From: an uncultured Porphyromonadaceae bacterium
Lineage (GTDB): Bacteria > Bacteroidota > Bacteroidia > Bacteroidales > Muribaculaceae
Length of the DNA: 34,982 nucleotides
Assembly: GCA_947174225.1 (NCBI GenBank)
Contig: CAMWIF010000001.1
Coordinates: 1-34,982 of the forward strand
Direction: 5' to 3'
Position numbers and translations under genes: made by a program. The first letter of the stretch is position 1. Each line of letters starts with the position of its first letter. The notes below the pieces were generated by a model. The model was not told the origin of the DNA, did not search any database, and saw nothing but the letters and a program-made list of their open reading frames with translations. Below, piece after piece: positions 26,659 through 34,395 of the stretch.

Positions 26659-27676
26659 TGGGCACGGTGACGATATTTTCAGATATGGTGACAAGGTAAA
26701 AGTGAATTTCAGCACAAATATCTGTCAAGATATTGACCATACATCTCTGATGCGGCATCTTATGTTATTCCCCGGACTGCTTTCTAATTATCCAGAACCG
26801 GAACCGTTGAGCGTGGAGCGTTTACTTGCCGCTGAACACGGTATAAATGAGGAGAATATATTGGTGACTAACGGAGCTACCGAGGCAATTTATTTGATAG
26901 CGCGAAAAATGCAGGGAAAAAGATCGACAGTAATAGTGCCCACTTTTCGCGAATACCAGGATGCTTGCGCAATGTATGGTCATAATATCAATTTTTTAAC
27001 TGAAGAGAATTTCATTGGCATTGGTATAATAGAAGATGACAATGACGCTGTTTGGTTATGTAATCCAAATAATCCTACCGGACGTATATATGACCGTTCC
27101 CTCCTTTTGAGATTGGCTGATTCGATGCCGCACACACTCTTTATTATTGATCAGGCGTATGCGGATTATTCTGTAGCTGACCTATTGACAGTGGACGATG
27201 TGATGTTAAGAAGAAATATAGTTCTTTTATACTCTCTTACCAAACGTTTTTCAGTGCCCGGGCTGCGAATTGGCTATGCTGTTGCACCGTTAGAAGTGAC
27301 GTTAGCTCTACGCTCAATGAGGATGCCTTGGGGAATAAACTCGTTTGCCACTGAAGCATCACATTATCTGCTTGCCCATAAGAGCGATTATAAGATAGAT
27401 AGCTATCTTCTGAATCAGGAGGTAAGAAGAATAGGGGAGGCTTTAAAAGTATTTGGCATATCGTCCGGTCCGACGGATTGCAATTTTCTGTTGTGTGAGC
27501 TTCCTTATGGAAGTTCAGCATCCCTTAAAGAGTGGCTCGTAAATAATAGAGGGCTACTAATACGAGATGCTTCTAATTTTGAGAGCCTGGGTAAATGTCA
27601 TTTTCGAATAGCTGCTCAGAGTCCGGAGAGGAATGATTTGCTTATCAGAAGTATTGAAGAATGGATTATGTTATGA
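26651..27676 (+). CDS. cobD: L-threonine-O-3-phosphate decarboxylase (CobD)
   Basis: This 341-residue PLP enzyme of the histidinol-phosphate aminotransferase-like fold makes (R)-1-aminopropan-2-ol phosphate, the nucleotide-loop linker. Signatures are VTNGATEAIYLIA, VWLCNPNNPTGRIY, FIIDQAYADYS and the PLP lysine Lys198 in SLTKRFSVPGLRIGYAV. I place the start at the ATG at 26651 because MINGHGDDIFRYG is the usual family start; a TTG at 26621 would add ten residues inside cobQ. It overlaps cbiB by 4 nt, and CbiB uses its product. Confidence 0.92.
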   Translation: MINGHGDDIFRYGDKVKVNFSTNICQDIDHTSLMRHLMLFPGLLSNYPEPEPLSVERLLAAEHGINEENILVTNGATEAIYLIARKMQGKRSTVIVPTFREYQDACAMYGHNINFLTEENFIGIGIIEDDNDAVWLCNPNNPTGRIYDRSLLLRLADSMPHTLFIIDQAYADYSVADLLTVDDVMLRRNIVLLYSLTKRFSVPGLRIGYAVAPLEVTLALRSMRMPWGINSFATEASHYLLAHKSDYKIDSYLLNQEVRRIGEALKVFGISSGPTDCNFLLCELPYGSSASLKEWLVNNRGLLIRDASNFESLGKCHFRIAAQSPERNDLLIRSIEEWIML

Positions 27677-28617
27677 CCTTATTACCCCTTCTAATAGGGT
27701 GGATATTGGATCGTCTTTTTGGTGATCCGGAGCATTTGCCGCATCCTATCGTATGGTTTGGAAAGGCTATATCGCTATTTGAACATCGTTATAATAAAGG
27801 CAAATGTCTTAAGCTTAAAGGTGGAGTTGTAGCTATAATACTTATAGTCGCTGTATTTGTTCTTACTGCCTTAACGCTCAGGGTGATTTCTCCAATATGG
27901 TGGCTTGAATTGTTGGTTCAGTCATTGATGGTGTTTTATTGCCTGGCAGGCACAACGTTAAGCCGGGAGGTCAGAATGACTTTCGAAGCTGTGGATAGGT
28001 CGCTTGAATGTGGCCGTAAACAGGTGGGAAGAATAGTGGGCCGTGATACTTCGGATCTTTCAGCCCAGGAAATACGCACCGCTGCACTTGAAACTCTTGC
28101 CGAGAATCTTAGCGACGGTGTGATAGCACCATTATTCTGGTACGTCCTTTTAGGTGTGCCGGGAATGTTAACTTATAAGATGGTTAACACGCTGGACTCT
28201 ATGATAGGTTATCGCACTATACGGTACAGGGAGTTCGGATGTGTGGCAGCGCGTATCGACGATATAGCAAATTATATTCCCGCACGTATCACTGCTTTAT
28301 TGATGATACTTGTATCGGGACGTATGGACCGACTTAGGTTTGTATGTGAATATGGTCCACGTCATGCCAGCCCGAACAGTGGTTATCCTGAAGCGGCATT
28401 AGCGGGAATACTCGATTGCAGGTTTGGTGGTCCACACGACTATTTCGGCGAGCGGGTAGCTAAGCCATTTATCGGTCGGAATCATCGTGATTTCTCCATG
28501 GACGATGCCGTTAGGGCAATTGGGATAAACCGGAGCGTGGAAGTGGTGGGTATAATTTTGACAATAGCGGTCAGATGGTCAGTTCTATCACTGACCCATA
28601 TGGCGGTATGGTTGTGA
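27673..28617 (+). CDS. cbiB: Adenosylcobinamide-phosphate synthase (CbiB)
   Basis: This is a 314-residue integral membrane protein from the ATG at 27673, which overlaps cobD as ATGA; an ATG at 27661 would add four residues. CbiB attaches the aminopropanol (phosphate) arm to adenosylcobyric acid. It shows WILDRLFGDPEHLPHPIVWFG, ETLAENLSDGVIAPLFWY, NTLDSMIGYRTIRYREFG and ASPNSGYPEAALAGILDC, with about four to five membrane helices. It is the last gene of the plus-strand operon. Its final 47 nt lie opposite the end of cobC, and no terminator hairpin is seen between the two operons. Confidence 0.94.
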   Translation: MTLLPLLIGWILDRLFGDPEHLPHPIVWFGKAISLFEHRYNKGKCLKLKGGVVAIILIVAVFVLTALTLRVISPIWWLELLVQSLMVFYCLAGTTLSREVRMTFEAVDRSLECGRKQVGRIVGRDTSDLSAQEIRTAALETLAENLSDGVIAPLFWYVLLGVPGMLTYKMVNTLDSMIGYRTIRYREFGCVAARIDDIANYIPARITALLMILVSGRMDRLRFVCEYGPRHASPNSGYPEAALAGILDCRFGGPHDYFGERVAKPFIGRNHRDFSMDDAVRAIGINRSVEVVGIILTIAVRWSVLSLTHMAVWL

Positions 28618-29104
28618 ATAATTCCTCATAGCTCTTACCGGCGAAAGCGTTCAGGGCGTGTATGAGTATACCTCCATGGGTAAATAATGCCACAGAAGCT
28701 GTGGAGGGTAGTTCTGACCGGAGAGTATCGATAAATTCAAGAAAACGATTCCGTTGCTGCATAGCCGACTCGCCTCCGGTGGGCACCACGTTCATATAAT
28801 CATTAAACCATTCTTTAAGTCGTGTATCCTTGATTTCGGTATAGTGGCGCATTTCCCAGTCTCCGAAGTTCATTTCCAAAAGACGTTTATCTCTTATTGC
28901 ATCCGGATAGCCGCAATGGTCGGCTAACCTTACACAGCGACTGAGTGGACTTGTATACACACGGTCGAATGACTGATGTTTTAATTTATCGGCCACGATG
29001 GCTGCCTCTTGTGGGAATGTATCTTTTAAAGGCACGTCTGTCTGTCCGTAGCAGGTGGCTGGCGGAACGTCTACTGAGGTATGTCGTATAAGTGTCAGTT
29101 TCAT
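28571..29104 (-). CDS. cobC: Alpha-ribazole phosphatase-like histidine phosphatase (CobC)
   Basis: This 177-residue protein of the histidine phosphatase (phosphoglycerate mutase-like) superfamily has LTLIRHTSVDVPP with the catalytic RH at its start, YTSPLSRCVRLAD, LLEMNFGDWEMRHY and LFTHGGILIHAL. In cobalamin synthesis CobC removes the phosphate from alpha-ribazole 5'-phosphate or from adenosylcobalamin 5'-phosphate. It overlaps cobS by 4 nt (ATGA) and is the last gene of the minus-strand operon. Its C-terminal codons overlap those of cbiB on the other strand. The fold is certain; the substrate is inferred from context. Confidence 0.9.
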   Translation of the reverse strand: MKLTLIRHTSVDVPPATCYGQTDVPLKDTFPQEAAIVADKLKHQSFDRVYTSPLSRCVRLADHCGYPDAIRDKRLLEMNFGDWEMRHYTEIKDTRLKEWFNDYMNVVPTGGESAMQQRNRFLEFIDTLRSELPSTASVALFTHGGILIHALNAFAGKSYEELFTTIPPYGSVIELTI

Positions 29105-29853
29105 AGGTAATGATAAATGATTGTTATTCCTAAGAGCATTGATATTTCACATATTAAACAAACGGCACCGCAGCAGTCGCCCGTATATCCTCCAAGACGT
29201 TTTTTCATAAATAATATCAGCATTCCCGTGGTGACGATAGGGAATAACCCCGATAGTAAGAATAAGGGAGTGTGAAAGGCCAATGGGAGAAGTGGAACAA
29301 GTCCGGAAAGGCTTACTATAAACAATTGTTTAGGCGACATCATGACATAGGTAATCTTATTCTTCGCCCCCTCGGGACGGGCATATGGCAAGAGGTTGGT
29401 GAGCTGTGCAGCACACGCTTTGGCAAAACTATCGGCTGCCAGTAATCCAAGAGCCGCTATGACAACCGGTAACGAGGATAAGAGTGAAATGAACCAAAGA
29501 TAGTACAAGATCAATCCGATTACGCCGAAGGTGCCAATATGTGAATCTTTCATAATTAAGAGGATCCTTTCCTTGGAGTGTCCTCCTCCAAAACCGTCGC
29601 AGAAATCGGCAAGCCCGTCTTCGTGCAGGCTTCCGGTCATTAGCGTACGCCCGGTAAGGGCGAGTATGACAGCTGGCAATATAGGTAGGATATATGCTGA
29701 CAACCACAGTAACAATGCTGTCACGCCTCCGGTAACCCATCCTATGAGTGGCCAATAGACCACCACCGAGGAGTAGTCTGATTCAGGGATATTTATCCAT
29801 CTCCATACCGGGATACGGGTAAAGAAAGTAAGAGCTGCCGCAATGCGTCTCAT
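29101..29853 (-). CDS. cobS: Adenosylcobinamide-GDP ribazoletransferase (cobalamin synthase, CobS)
   Basis: This 250-residue inner-membrane enzyme joins adenosylcobinamide-GDP to alpha-ribazole (phosphate). It starts LTFFTRIPVWRW and carries the family motif LHEDGLADFCDGFGGGHSKERIL, whose acidic residues bind metal, then KDSHIGTFGVIGLILYY. Several membrane helices follow. The start overlaps the cobT stop by one nucleotide (TGATG) and the end overlaps cobC by 4 nt. This CobS is unrelated to the AAA+ chelatase subunit of the same name. Confidence 0.94.
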   Translation of the reverse strand: MRRIAAALTFFTRIPVWRWINIPESDYSSVVVYWPLIGWVTGGVTALLLWLSAYILPILPAVILALTGRTLMTGSLHEDGLADFCDGFGGGHSKERILLIMKDSHIGTFGVIGLILYYLWFISLLSSLPVVIAALGLLAADSFAKACAAQLTNLLPYARPEGAKNKITYVMMSPKQLFIVSLSGLVPLLPLAFHTPLFLLSGLFPIVTTGMLILFMKKRLGGYTGDCCGAVCLICEISMLLGITIIYHYL

Positions 29854-30893
29854 CAGAAATATTTGGTTACGTTGACTGATCGGAAAGAATCCATACTATT
29901 TATCATCCTCACCGCTGAATCGATAATCGGGTAGGCACACACGGCTCCTGACCCTTCTCCAAGACGTAAGTCGAGATGTAACAACGCTTTCACTCCCATT
30001 GCCTCCAGCATCAGCTTGTGTCCGCTTTCATCGCCCTGATGTCCGAAGATGGCATAGTCCATCACTGTGGGGTAAAGCTGAGAGGCGGCAAGGATAACGC
30101 TTGTCATGATGAAGCCATCTATAATTATTGTCATTCCAAGTTCTGCTGCTTTTAGCATGCCACCCAAAGCCATTACCATCTCATATCCTCCGAACCACGC
30201 TATTTTGTCCTCAGTGGTGTCTTTACCTTTATAATTGGCTATAGCCTTTGAGAGCACTGCACGTTTATGGCGTATTCCGGTGGGATTAAGTCCTGCACCT
30301 GCACCGATACATTTCTCAAGAGGTATTTCGGTAAATAGGTGCATCCATATTGCAGATGGGGATGTGTTGCCGCTGCCCATCTCTCCAAAACTTATGATGT
30401 TGCAGTCGGTTGTATTATGTATATTTTCTACGATTTCGGCACCGCGTTCTATTGAAAGTTCCATTTCTTCATTTGTCATCGCGGGCCCCGTAAGAAAGTT
30501 GCGCGTGCCTCGTCCCACTTTCATATCTATAATCTTATGTCCTGCAGGGATATCGTAATCCACTCCGGCATCTACCAGCACCAACTGAAAGCCGTGTTGT
30601 TCGCAAAGGAAATTTATACCGGCACCCCCCTTTGAGAAATGACTCAGTTGCTGCCAGGTGACTTCTTTCGGAGATACGCTTACACCCTCCTCCAAAATTC
30701 CATGATCACCTGCGAAAAGCACATTGTGTGGTGATCGAAGTTCAGGAGTAAGGGTATTCTGAATCATACATATTTGTTTGGCTATCTCCTCTAATCTGCC
30801 CAATGAGCCTTTTGGTTTGGTGAGATTATCTATTTTGTCGGTAATTAACAATTCCGATTTACGGTTGAGGGGAAGGATATTAAATTTTATCAT
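29853..30893 (-). CDS. cobT: Nicotinate-nucleotide--dimethylbenzimidazole phosphoribosyltransferase (CobT)
   Basis: This 346-residue enzyme activates the lower-ligand base as its alpha-ribotide. Signatures are NLTKPKGSLGRLEEIAKQI near residue 25, FAGDHGILEEGVS, SFGEMGSGNTSPSAIW and LDLRLGEGSGAVCAYPII with Glu313, the likely catalytic base (Glu317 in Salmonella CobT). It follows cobU by 6 nt and abuts cobS. No gene for making dimethylbenzimidazole (bluB or bza) is in the window, so the native lower ligand cannot be told from here. Confidence 0.95.
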   Translation of the reverse strand: MIKFNILPLNRKSELLITDKIDNLTKPKGSLGRLEEIAKQICMIQNTLTPELRSPHNVLFAGDHGILEEGVSVSPKEVTWQQLSHFSKGGAGINFLCEQHGFQLVLVDAGVDYDIPAGHKIIDMKVGRGTRNFLTGPAMTNEEMELSIERGAEIVENIHNTTDCNIISFGEMGSGNTSPSAIWMHLFTEIPLEKCIGAGAGLNPTGIRHKRAVLSKAIANYKGKDTTEDKIAWFGGYEMVMALGGMLKAAELGMTIIIDGFIMTSVILAASQLYPTVMDYAIFGHQGDESGHKLMLEAMGVKALLHLDLRLGEGSGAVCAYPIIDSAVRMINSMDSFRSVNVTKYF

Positions 30894-30899
30894 CTATAC

Positions 30900-31436
30900 T
30901 TATTTTATTTTTACGGGAATACCTGAGATTATCATATACACTTCTTCGGCTTTAGCCGCTACAAATTGGTTGAGCATGCCTTGGAGATCAGCGAAGTGTC
31001 GCTGCATATCGTTGCCGCTGACTCCTCCGAGACCTACTTCGTTGGTAACGATAATAATTGTGGCGCCGGTAGACATCAGACCCTCAATCTCTCGTTTGAT
31101 TTCATCGTATGCGGCATCTATTGATTCATCCATTTCGAAAAACCAGTTTGTTGCCAATAATGTCAGGCAGTCGAGTAAAATTGTGTCTGAGGAGGTGAAA
31201 GTATGCTGTGAGATATGGAGTGGACTTTCGAGATTATGCCATCTCTGTTTACGTCGTTGCCTATGGGCATCGACGCGCCGTTGCATATCGGAATCGAACA
31301 CACGCGCTGTGGCAAGATATATGGGTCGCTCTGCTAAGCTCAACGTCAACTGTTCGGCAAATAAGCTTTTCCCTGAGCGTTGACCACCCGTCACCATTAT
31401 TACTTTTGTTTTTTTCTGATCAGGCGTTTTATCCAT
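30900..31436 (-). CDS. cobU: Adenosylcobinamide kinase / guanylyltransferase (CobU)
   Basis: This 178-residue bifunctional enzyme phosphorylates adenosylcobinamide and transfers GMP to it. I start it at the ATG at 31436 (MDKTPDQKKTKVIMVTGGQ); an in-frame start at 31544 would add 36 residues without family likeness that lie inside the upstream gene. It has the P-loop VTGGQRSGKSLFAEQL, RVDAHRQRRKQRWHNLE containing the guanylylated His region, DCLTLLATNWF and VTNEVGLGG. The start lies 37 nt inside the 3' end of the PepSY gene, so translation is probably coupled. Confidence 0.93.
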   Translation of the reverse strand: MDKTPDQKKTKVIMVTGGQRSGKSLFAEQLTLSLAERPIYLATARVFDSDMQRRVDAHRQRRKQRWHNLESPLHISQHTFTSSDTILLDCLTLLATNWFFEMDESIDAAYDEIKREIEGLMSTGATIIIVTNEVGLGGVSGNDMQRHFADLQGMLNQFVAAKAEEVYMIISGIPVKIK

Positions 31437-32470
31437 AAATAGTATCCTGTAATAGGTAGTGATGCACCGATAAGCACTGTAAGAAGATATATAATCTTTG
31501 AAATCCAGCCAAACCATGACCCGACATGTAAAGTATAAATCCAACCCTTTATTTGGGTGGCTTTTGCTTTTTCCGAATAAGAGGTCAATGAACTGACTTG
31601 TCCGGATGATACGTTGAATTTATATGTATCATATGCTTGTTGGTTGCCACTGCCTCCTATAACCACATCCGCCTCCCCTTGGTATATGCGTATCTCTTTA
31701 TCGGGATTTTTTGCTTTAATCTTTCTATAGGCTATTTCCCAAGCTGTAAAATTCTCAGCGGGTGTTTTGTGGAGGGCTGACTTTGCCGGTTGTGTGCTGA
31801 ATGTGGCATAAAAAGCTTTTCTATACCAGCCGAACGACCAATTTAATCCCGTTAATATACATATGGCCAGTATTAAGGATGCGATAGCTCCTCCTACACA
31901 GTGGAAATCATGCCAAAAACGGTAAGCTCCGTGTTGGGTGGAAATAGAGAGTTTACGTTTCCACATTCCTTCTGCAGGCCACCATATTATTAACCCTGAA
32001 ATTATTATGGCTAACATAGCTATAGTGGTTATGCCTATTATCATTTTTCCTGTTGTGGCACCGAATGTGCTATCTGCTTTAGCCTTTCCGAATAAGCGAC
32101 GATGGGCTGCACTGGCGAGTTTGAATATTTCCGCTCTTTTATATTCTCCGATCACCTTACCGGTGTATTGGTCAACCCATACGGCAGCCATGGCCGGTTT
32201 ATTTAGCATAATTTTGTATGCATGATTAGGGTTGCTGTAAGTGGTAATTCCAATTATTTGTTTCCCTTTAGGAACTTGCTTCTGTGCTAAAGTCAAAATA
32301 GAGTCTAAGGGTAATTCCGACCGTCCGAGGGGAGTGACTTCAGCCTGACCTATATGACCGAAATCACGTTCAAAAATAAGGATGGCTCCGGATAAGCACA
32401 TCAATACTGCAATCAGTCCGAAAGGCACCGAAAGCCAAAGATGGATAAGCTTGAAAACTTTCTTATTCAT
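31400..32470 (-). CDS. PepSY-type membrane protein (XusC-like), riboswitch controlled
   Basis: This 356-residue PepSY-TM protein has four membrane helices (about residues 12-32, 140-162, 193-215 and 330-350) and a periplasmic PepSY region between helices one and two with AYKIMLNKPAMAAVWVDQYTGKVIGEYKR. Histidines at or near helix ends, in KLIHLWLSV (His10), AAHRRLFG, FWHDFHCV and YTLHVGSWFGW, suggest bound haem and electron transfer. Proteins of this family sit beside siderophore or haem receptors and are thought to reduce the imported metal; XusC is the example I know. It is the first gene behind cobalamin riboswitch 2 and precedes cobU. A role in reducing corrinoid cobalt or releasing a ligand during uptake is an inference; iron-chelate reduction is the alternative. 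Confidence 0.85.
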   Translation of the reverse strand: MNKKVFKLIHLWLSVPFGLIAVLMCLSGAILIFERDFGHIGQAEVTPLGRSELPLDSILTLAQKQVPKGKQIIGITTYSNPNHAYKIMLNKPAMAAVWVDQYTGKVIGEYKRAEIFKLASAAHRRLFGKAKADSTFGATTGKMIIGITTIAMLAIIISGLIIWWPAEGMWKRKLSISTQHGAYRFWHDFHCVGGAIASLILAICILTGLNWSFGWYRKAFYATFSTQPAKSALHKTPAENFTAWEIAYRKIKAKNPDKEIRIYQGEADVVIGGSGNQQAYDTYKFNVSSGQVSSLTSYSEKAKATQIKGWIYTLHVGSWFGWISKIIYLLTVLIGASLPITGYYLWIKRLIRKKQK

Positions 32471-32474
32471 AACT

Positions 32475-32498
32475 AATTATTTTGTTCCAGAAATAATC
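32475..32498 (-). promoter_or_regulatory. Start-proximal hairpin, riboswitch 2 expression platform
   Basis: On the minus strand ATTATTT pairs with AAATAAT across an 8-nt loop, with one further G-U pair. The stem ends 4 nt before the ATG at 32470. It mirrors the start-site hairpin of riboswitch 1, although it is AU-rich and weaker. It may control access to the start codon. Confidence 0.4.
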
Positions 32499-32518
32499 TT
32501 TTAGTCATATTTCAATAA

Positions 32519-32724
32519 GGCAGGTTTCCTGACTTAGCCTATCTCTGACCGGCCTTCCCTCCTTTTTCCCGATTCTCCTCATTTAAAGGAATGGGGTATT
32601 GTTTTAAGGAAGTGACCGTTGAGTTGGTCAGAGACTCATATGGGCATTACAGTAGCTGGCACTGTGTCGGATTCACACCGACTTCCCTCTCATCTGCAAT
32701 CATCTTTGCAGATTCACCTAATTG
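32519..32724 (-). ncRNA. Cobalamin riboswitch 2
   Basis: Read on the minus strand, the leader has an 8-bp hairpin (ATCTGCAA with TTGCAGAT). It continues with the aptamer core GGGAAGTCGGTGTGAATCCG with GACACAGTGCCAGCTACTGTAAT, a GGGAAGGCC element, and the B12 box AAGTCAGGAAACCTGCC at 32519-32535. These are diagnostic of a cobalamin riboswitch. Unlike riboswitch 1 it has no GCCACTG. It should repress the PepSY-cobUTSC operon when cobalamin is high. Confidence 0.93.
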
Positions 32725-32729
32725 TATTG

Positions 32730-32762
32730 CAAAATTACACAAATTTATTGATTCCTTAGCAA
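32730..32762 (-). promoter_or_regulatory. Promoter of the PepSY-cobUTSC operon
   Basis: TAATTTTG on the minus strand (plus 32730-32737) matches the Bacteroidetes -7 box and lies just upstream of the riboswitch, so transcription would start near 32724. The -33 element is weak: a CTTG near 32760-32763 at 22-nt spacing is the best candidate. The placement relative to the aptamer supports the call. Confidence 0.55.
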
Positions 32763-32781
32763 GAATACGATTGAAAATATG

Positions 32782-32819
32782 TTATCGCGATAATTACAAG
32801 TATATCTATTTTCTTGTAA
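32782..32819. repeat. Adjacent palindrome and inverted repeat upstream of riboswitch 2
   Basis: TTATCGCGATAA at 32782-32793 is a perfect 12-bp palindrome. Immediately next to it TTACAAG (32794-32800) and CTTGTAA (32813-32819) form a perfect inverted repeat with a 12-nt spacer. They lie between the end of the thioredoxin-like gene and the promoter of riboswitch 2. The second could form the terminator stem of the thioredoxin-like gene, but no T-run follows on either strand. The first looks more like a protein-binding site. Confidence 0.4.
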
Positions 32820-32892
32820 AGTTAATTTCTGCTCTTTATTCTTTTCTAACTTCCATAATTATTTTATCTACTTCAGGAAATTTGTCCCATAA

Positions 32893-34359
32893 CTATTTTA
32901 CCTGCTCAAGGAGATTACGGAGAGGTGTGAAGTCGGCAGTTGTGGCTATAGACTGTGGGCAGACTGTGATTTCACCATCACGATTGACGATGGCTAACTG
33001 TGGGATAGTAAGTGAGCCATTTGTGCCGAATGTTGAGAATATCTCCGGGCGTAGATCAGGGTTGATGAGTAAATGGTGACCTTTCAGATTATAATAATTA
33101 GCCATACGCTTCCATTGGTCTTCGATATTGGGTTGATCATCAATAGATATGTATAGAAGTTGGATGCCGTTTTCCTCTGCATATTTTTGAATTGGCTCTA
33201 TGTGGGCAAAGCTTTCACGGCACGGTCCACACCATGTAGCCCAAAGATCAATGAGTATGGGTTTGCCTTTGTAGGGTGCTAAAAGGTCAGAAAGGCTTTT
33301 AATTTCCGTGTTATCAAGAAAGACTATTTCGTCTGACGGGTTGGGATGGTTAAAAGCAAAGTTGTCTCTGACTTTTTCATCAAGCAAGGGAATTAGTCCA
33401 CTTTCGGGAAACAGTTTCTTGAACTGTTCGGTAAGAGCCGGCATTCCCGGTGAAAATTTGCCTGTTGCACCGTCCTCATATAGCATTGTGCCTAATGCAG
33501 ATTCGGCTGCCTTGCCACTTAGGGTGTTTAGGAAATAATCGGTTTTCAATTGGAGAAGTGAATCGGGTGTTATGTCTTGAGGAAAATCGCCGTCAGGGAA
33601 ATTGTCTTTGAAATAGAAATCATTAACAATGTGTTGAGCAAAAAATGGATTACGGGCATTTGCCGGATCTGACATATTAACCTCATTTCGGATACGTCCC
33701 AATTCTTGTTTCCACGCCTCTGCATCTCCTTTATTTCCGGCAAGATAGGTACACTGACTATAAACCATAAGGCTCTCAAGGCGTGTATCGTTTTCTAAAG
33801 CTTGCCGTATCTCTGCACTTGCTCCGGCATACGCTTGATTAATGCTGTCAGCGTATGTGTTAAGCTTTGTGCTGACAGTAGTAGGAATACTATCTGCCCA
33901 TAAGCCAAGTTTGTCTTTGCGTCCGGTAGCTAAGTGGAACCATAAGTCATACAGATTGTCTGCGCTTTGGGCTGCCTTGGCATCAAGACTGTTTCCTGTA
34001 GGTGGAACTACGACTACGTTTTCTTCGGCAAGCGGATCAATGACTACTTCGGTAACACCCGGAAGTGCATAGAAAGTCTGGTATACATAAGGTAGTCGAT
34101 TATTGGGATCTCTTGCCAGAATATTCACTCGCTCTACACCCTCAGTTGGTAGGGTAAGAGTGAAAGTGCTGTCGGCTGTAAGCTCGACTGGTGTGAAGGT
34201 GGTGAGATAAACACCGTTGTGGCTTCGGTGATAAACGATTTGGCGACCGGCGAGGTTTTTAGTCGAAATTTTCACCGTGGCTTCATTATTTTCTGCCCCA
34301 AATGCTGGTGTCAACATACACATAGCCGCCAAGAGGCATACAGTAGAAATTTTCATCAT
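32893..34359 (-). CDS. Exported TlpA-like thioredoxin-fold protein
   Basis: This 488-residue protein has an N-terminal signal peptide (MMKISTVCLLAAMCMLTPAFGAE, cleavage about residue 22) without a lipobox. Residues of about 25-110 look like a beta-rich domain and 120-330 like a helical region of the kind found in Bacteroidetes TlpA/AhpC-TSA proteins. The C-terminal thioredoxin domain (about 345-488) has the redox motif WATWCGPCRESF with Cys377 and Cys380 and the cis-proline region LTIPQLAIV. It probably reduces or forms disulphides in the periplasm, for example in cytochrome maturation or stress response; the partner is unknown. It lies 36 nt downstream of an unknown gene, so they may be co-transcribed. 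There is no evident link to cobalamin. Confidence 0.85.
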   Translation of the reverse strand: MMKISTVCLLAAMCMLTPAFGAENNEATVKISTKNLAGRQIVYHRSHNGVYLTTFTPVELTADSTFTLTLPTEGVERVNILARDPNNRLPYVYQTFYALPGVTEVVIDPLAEENVVVVPPTGNSLDAKAAQSADNLYDLWFHLATGRKDKLGLWADSIPTTVSTKLNTYADSINQAYAGASAEIRQALENDTRLESLMVYSQCTYLAGNKGDAEAWKQELGRIRNEVNMSDPANARNPFFAQHIVNDFYFKDNFPDGDFPQDITPDSLLQLKTDYFLNTLSGKAAESALGTMLYEDGATGKFSPGMPALTEQFKKLFPESGLIPLLDEKVRDNFAFNHPNPSDEIVFLDNTEIKSLSDLLAPYKGKPILIDLWATWCGPCRESFAHIEPIQKYAEENGIQLLYISIDDQPNIEDQWKRMANYYNLKGHHLLINPDLRPEIFSTFGTNGSLTIPQLAIVNRDGEITVCPQSIATTADFTPLRNLLEQVK

Positions 34360-34395
34360 AAAAAAAGTGAATTATGTATTAGTTCAGCTATATAA

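Noticed and set aside
28618..29100. Bidirectional terminator between the two convergent operons
   Set aside because: The genes overlap and I see no hairpin with a T-tract near the ends.
31437..31544. N-terminally extended CobU from 31544
   Set aside because: The 36 extra residues lack family likeness and fall in the coding region of the PepSY gene; the ATG at 31436 precedes the P-loop at normal distance.
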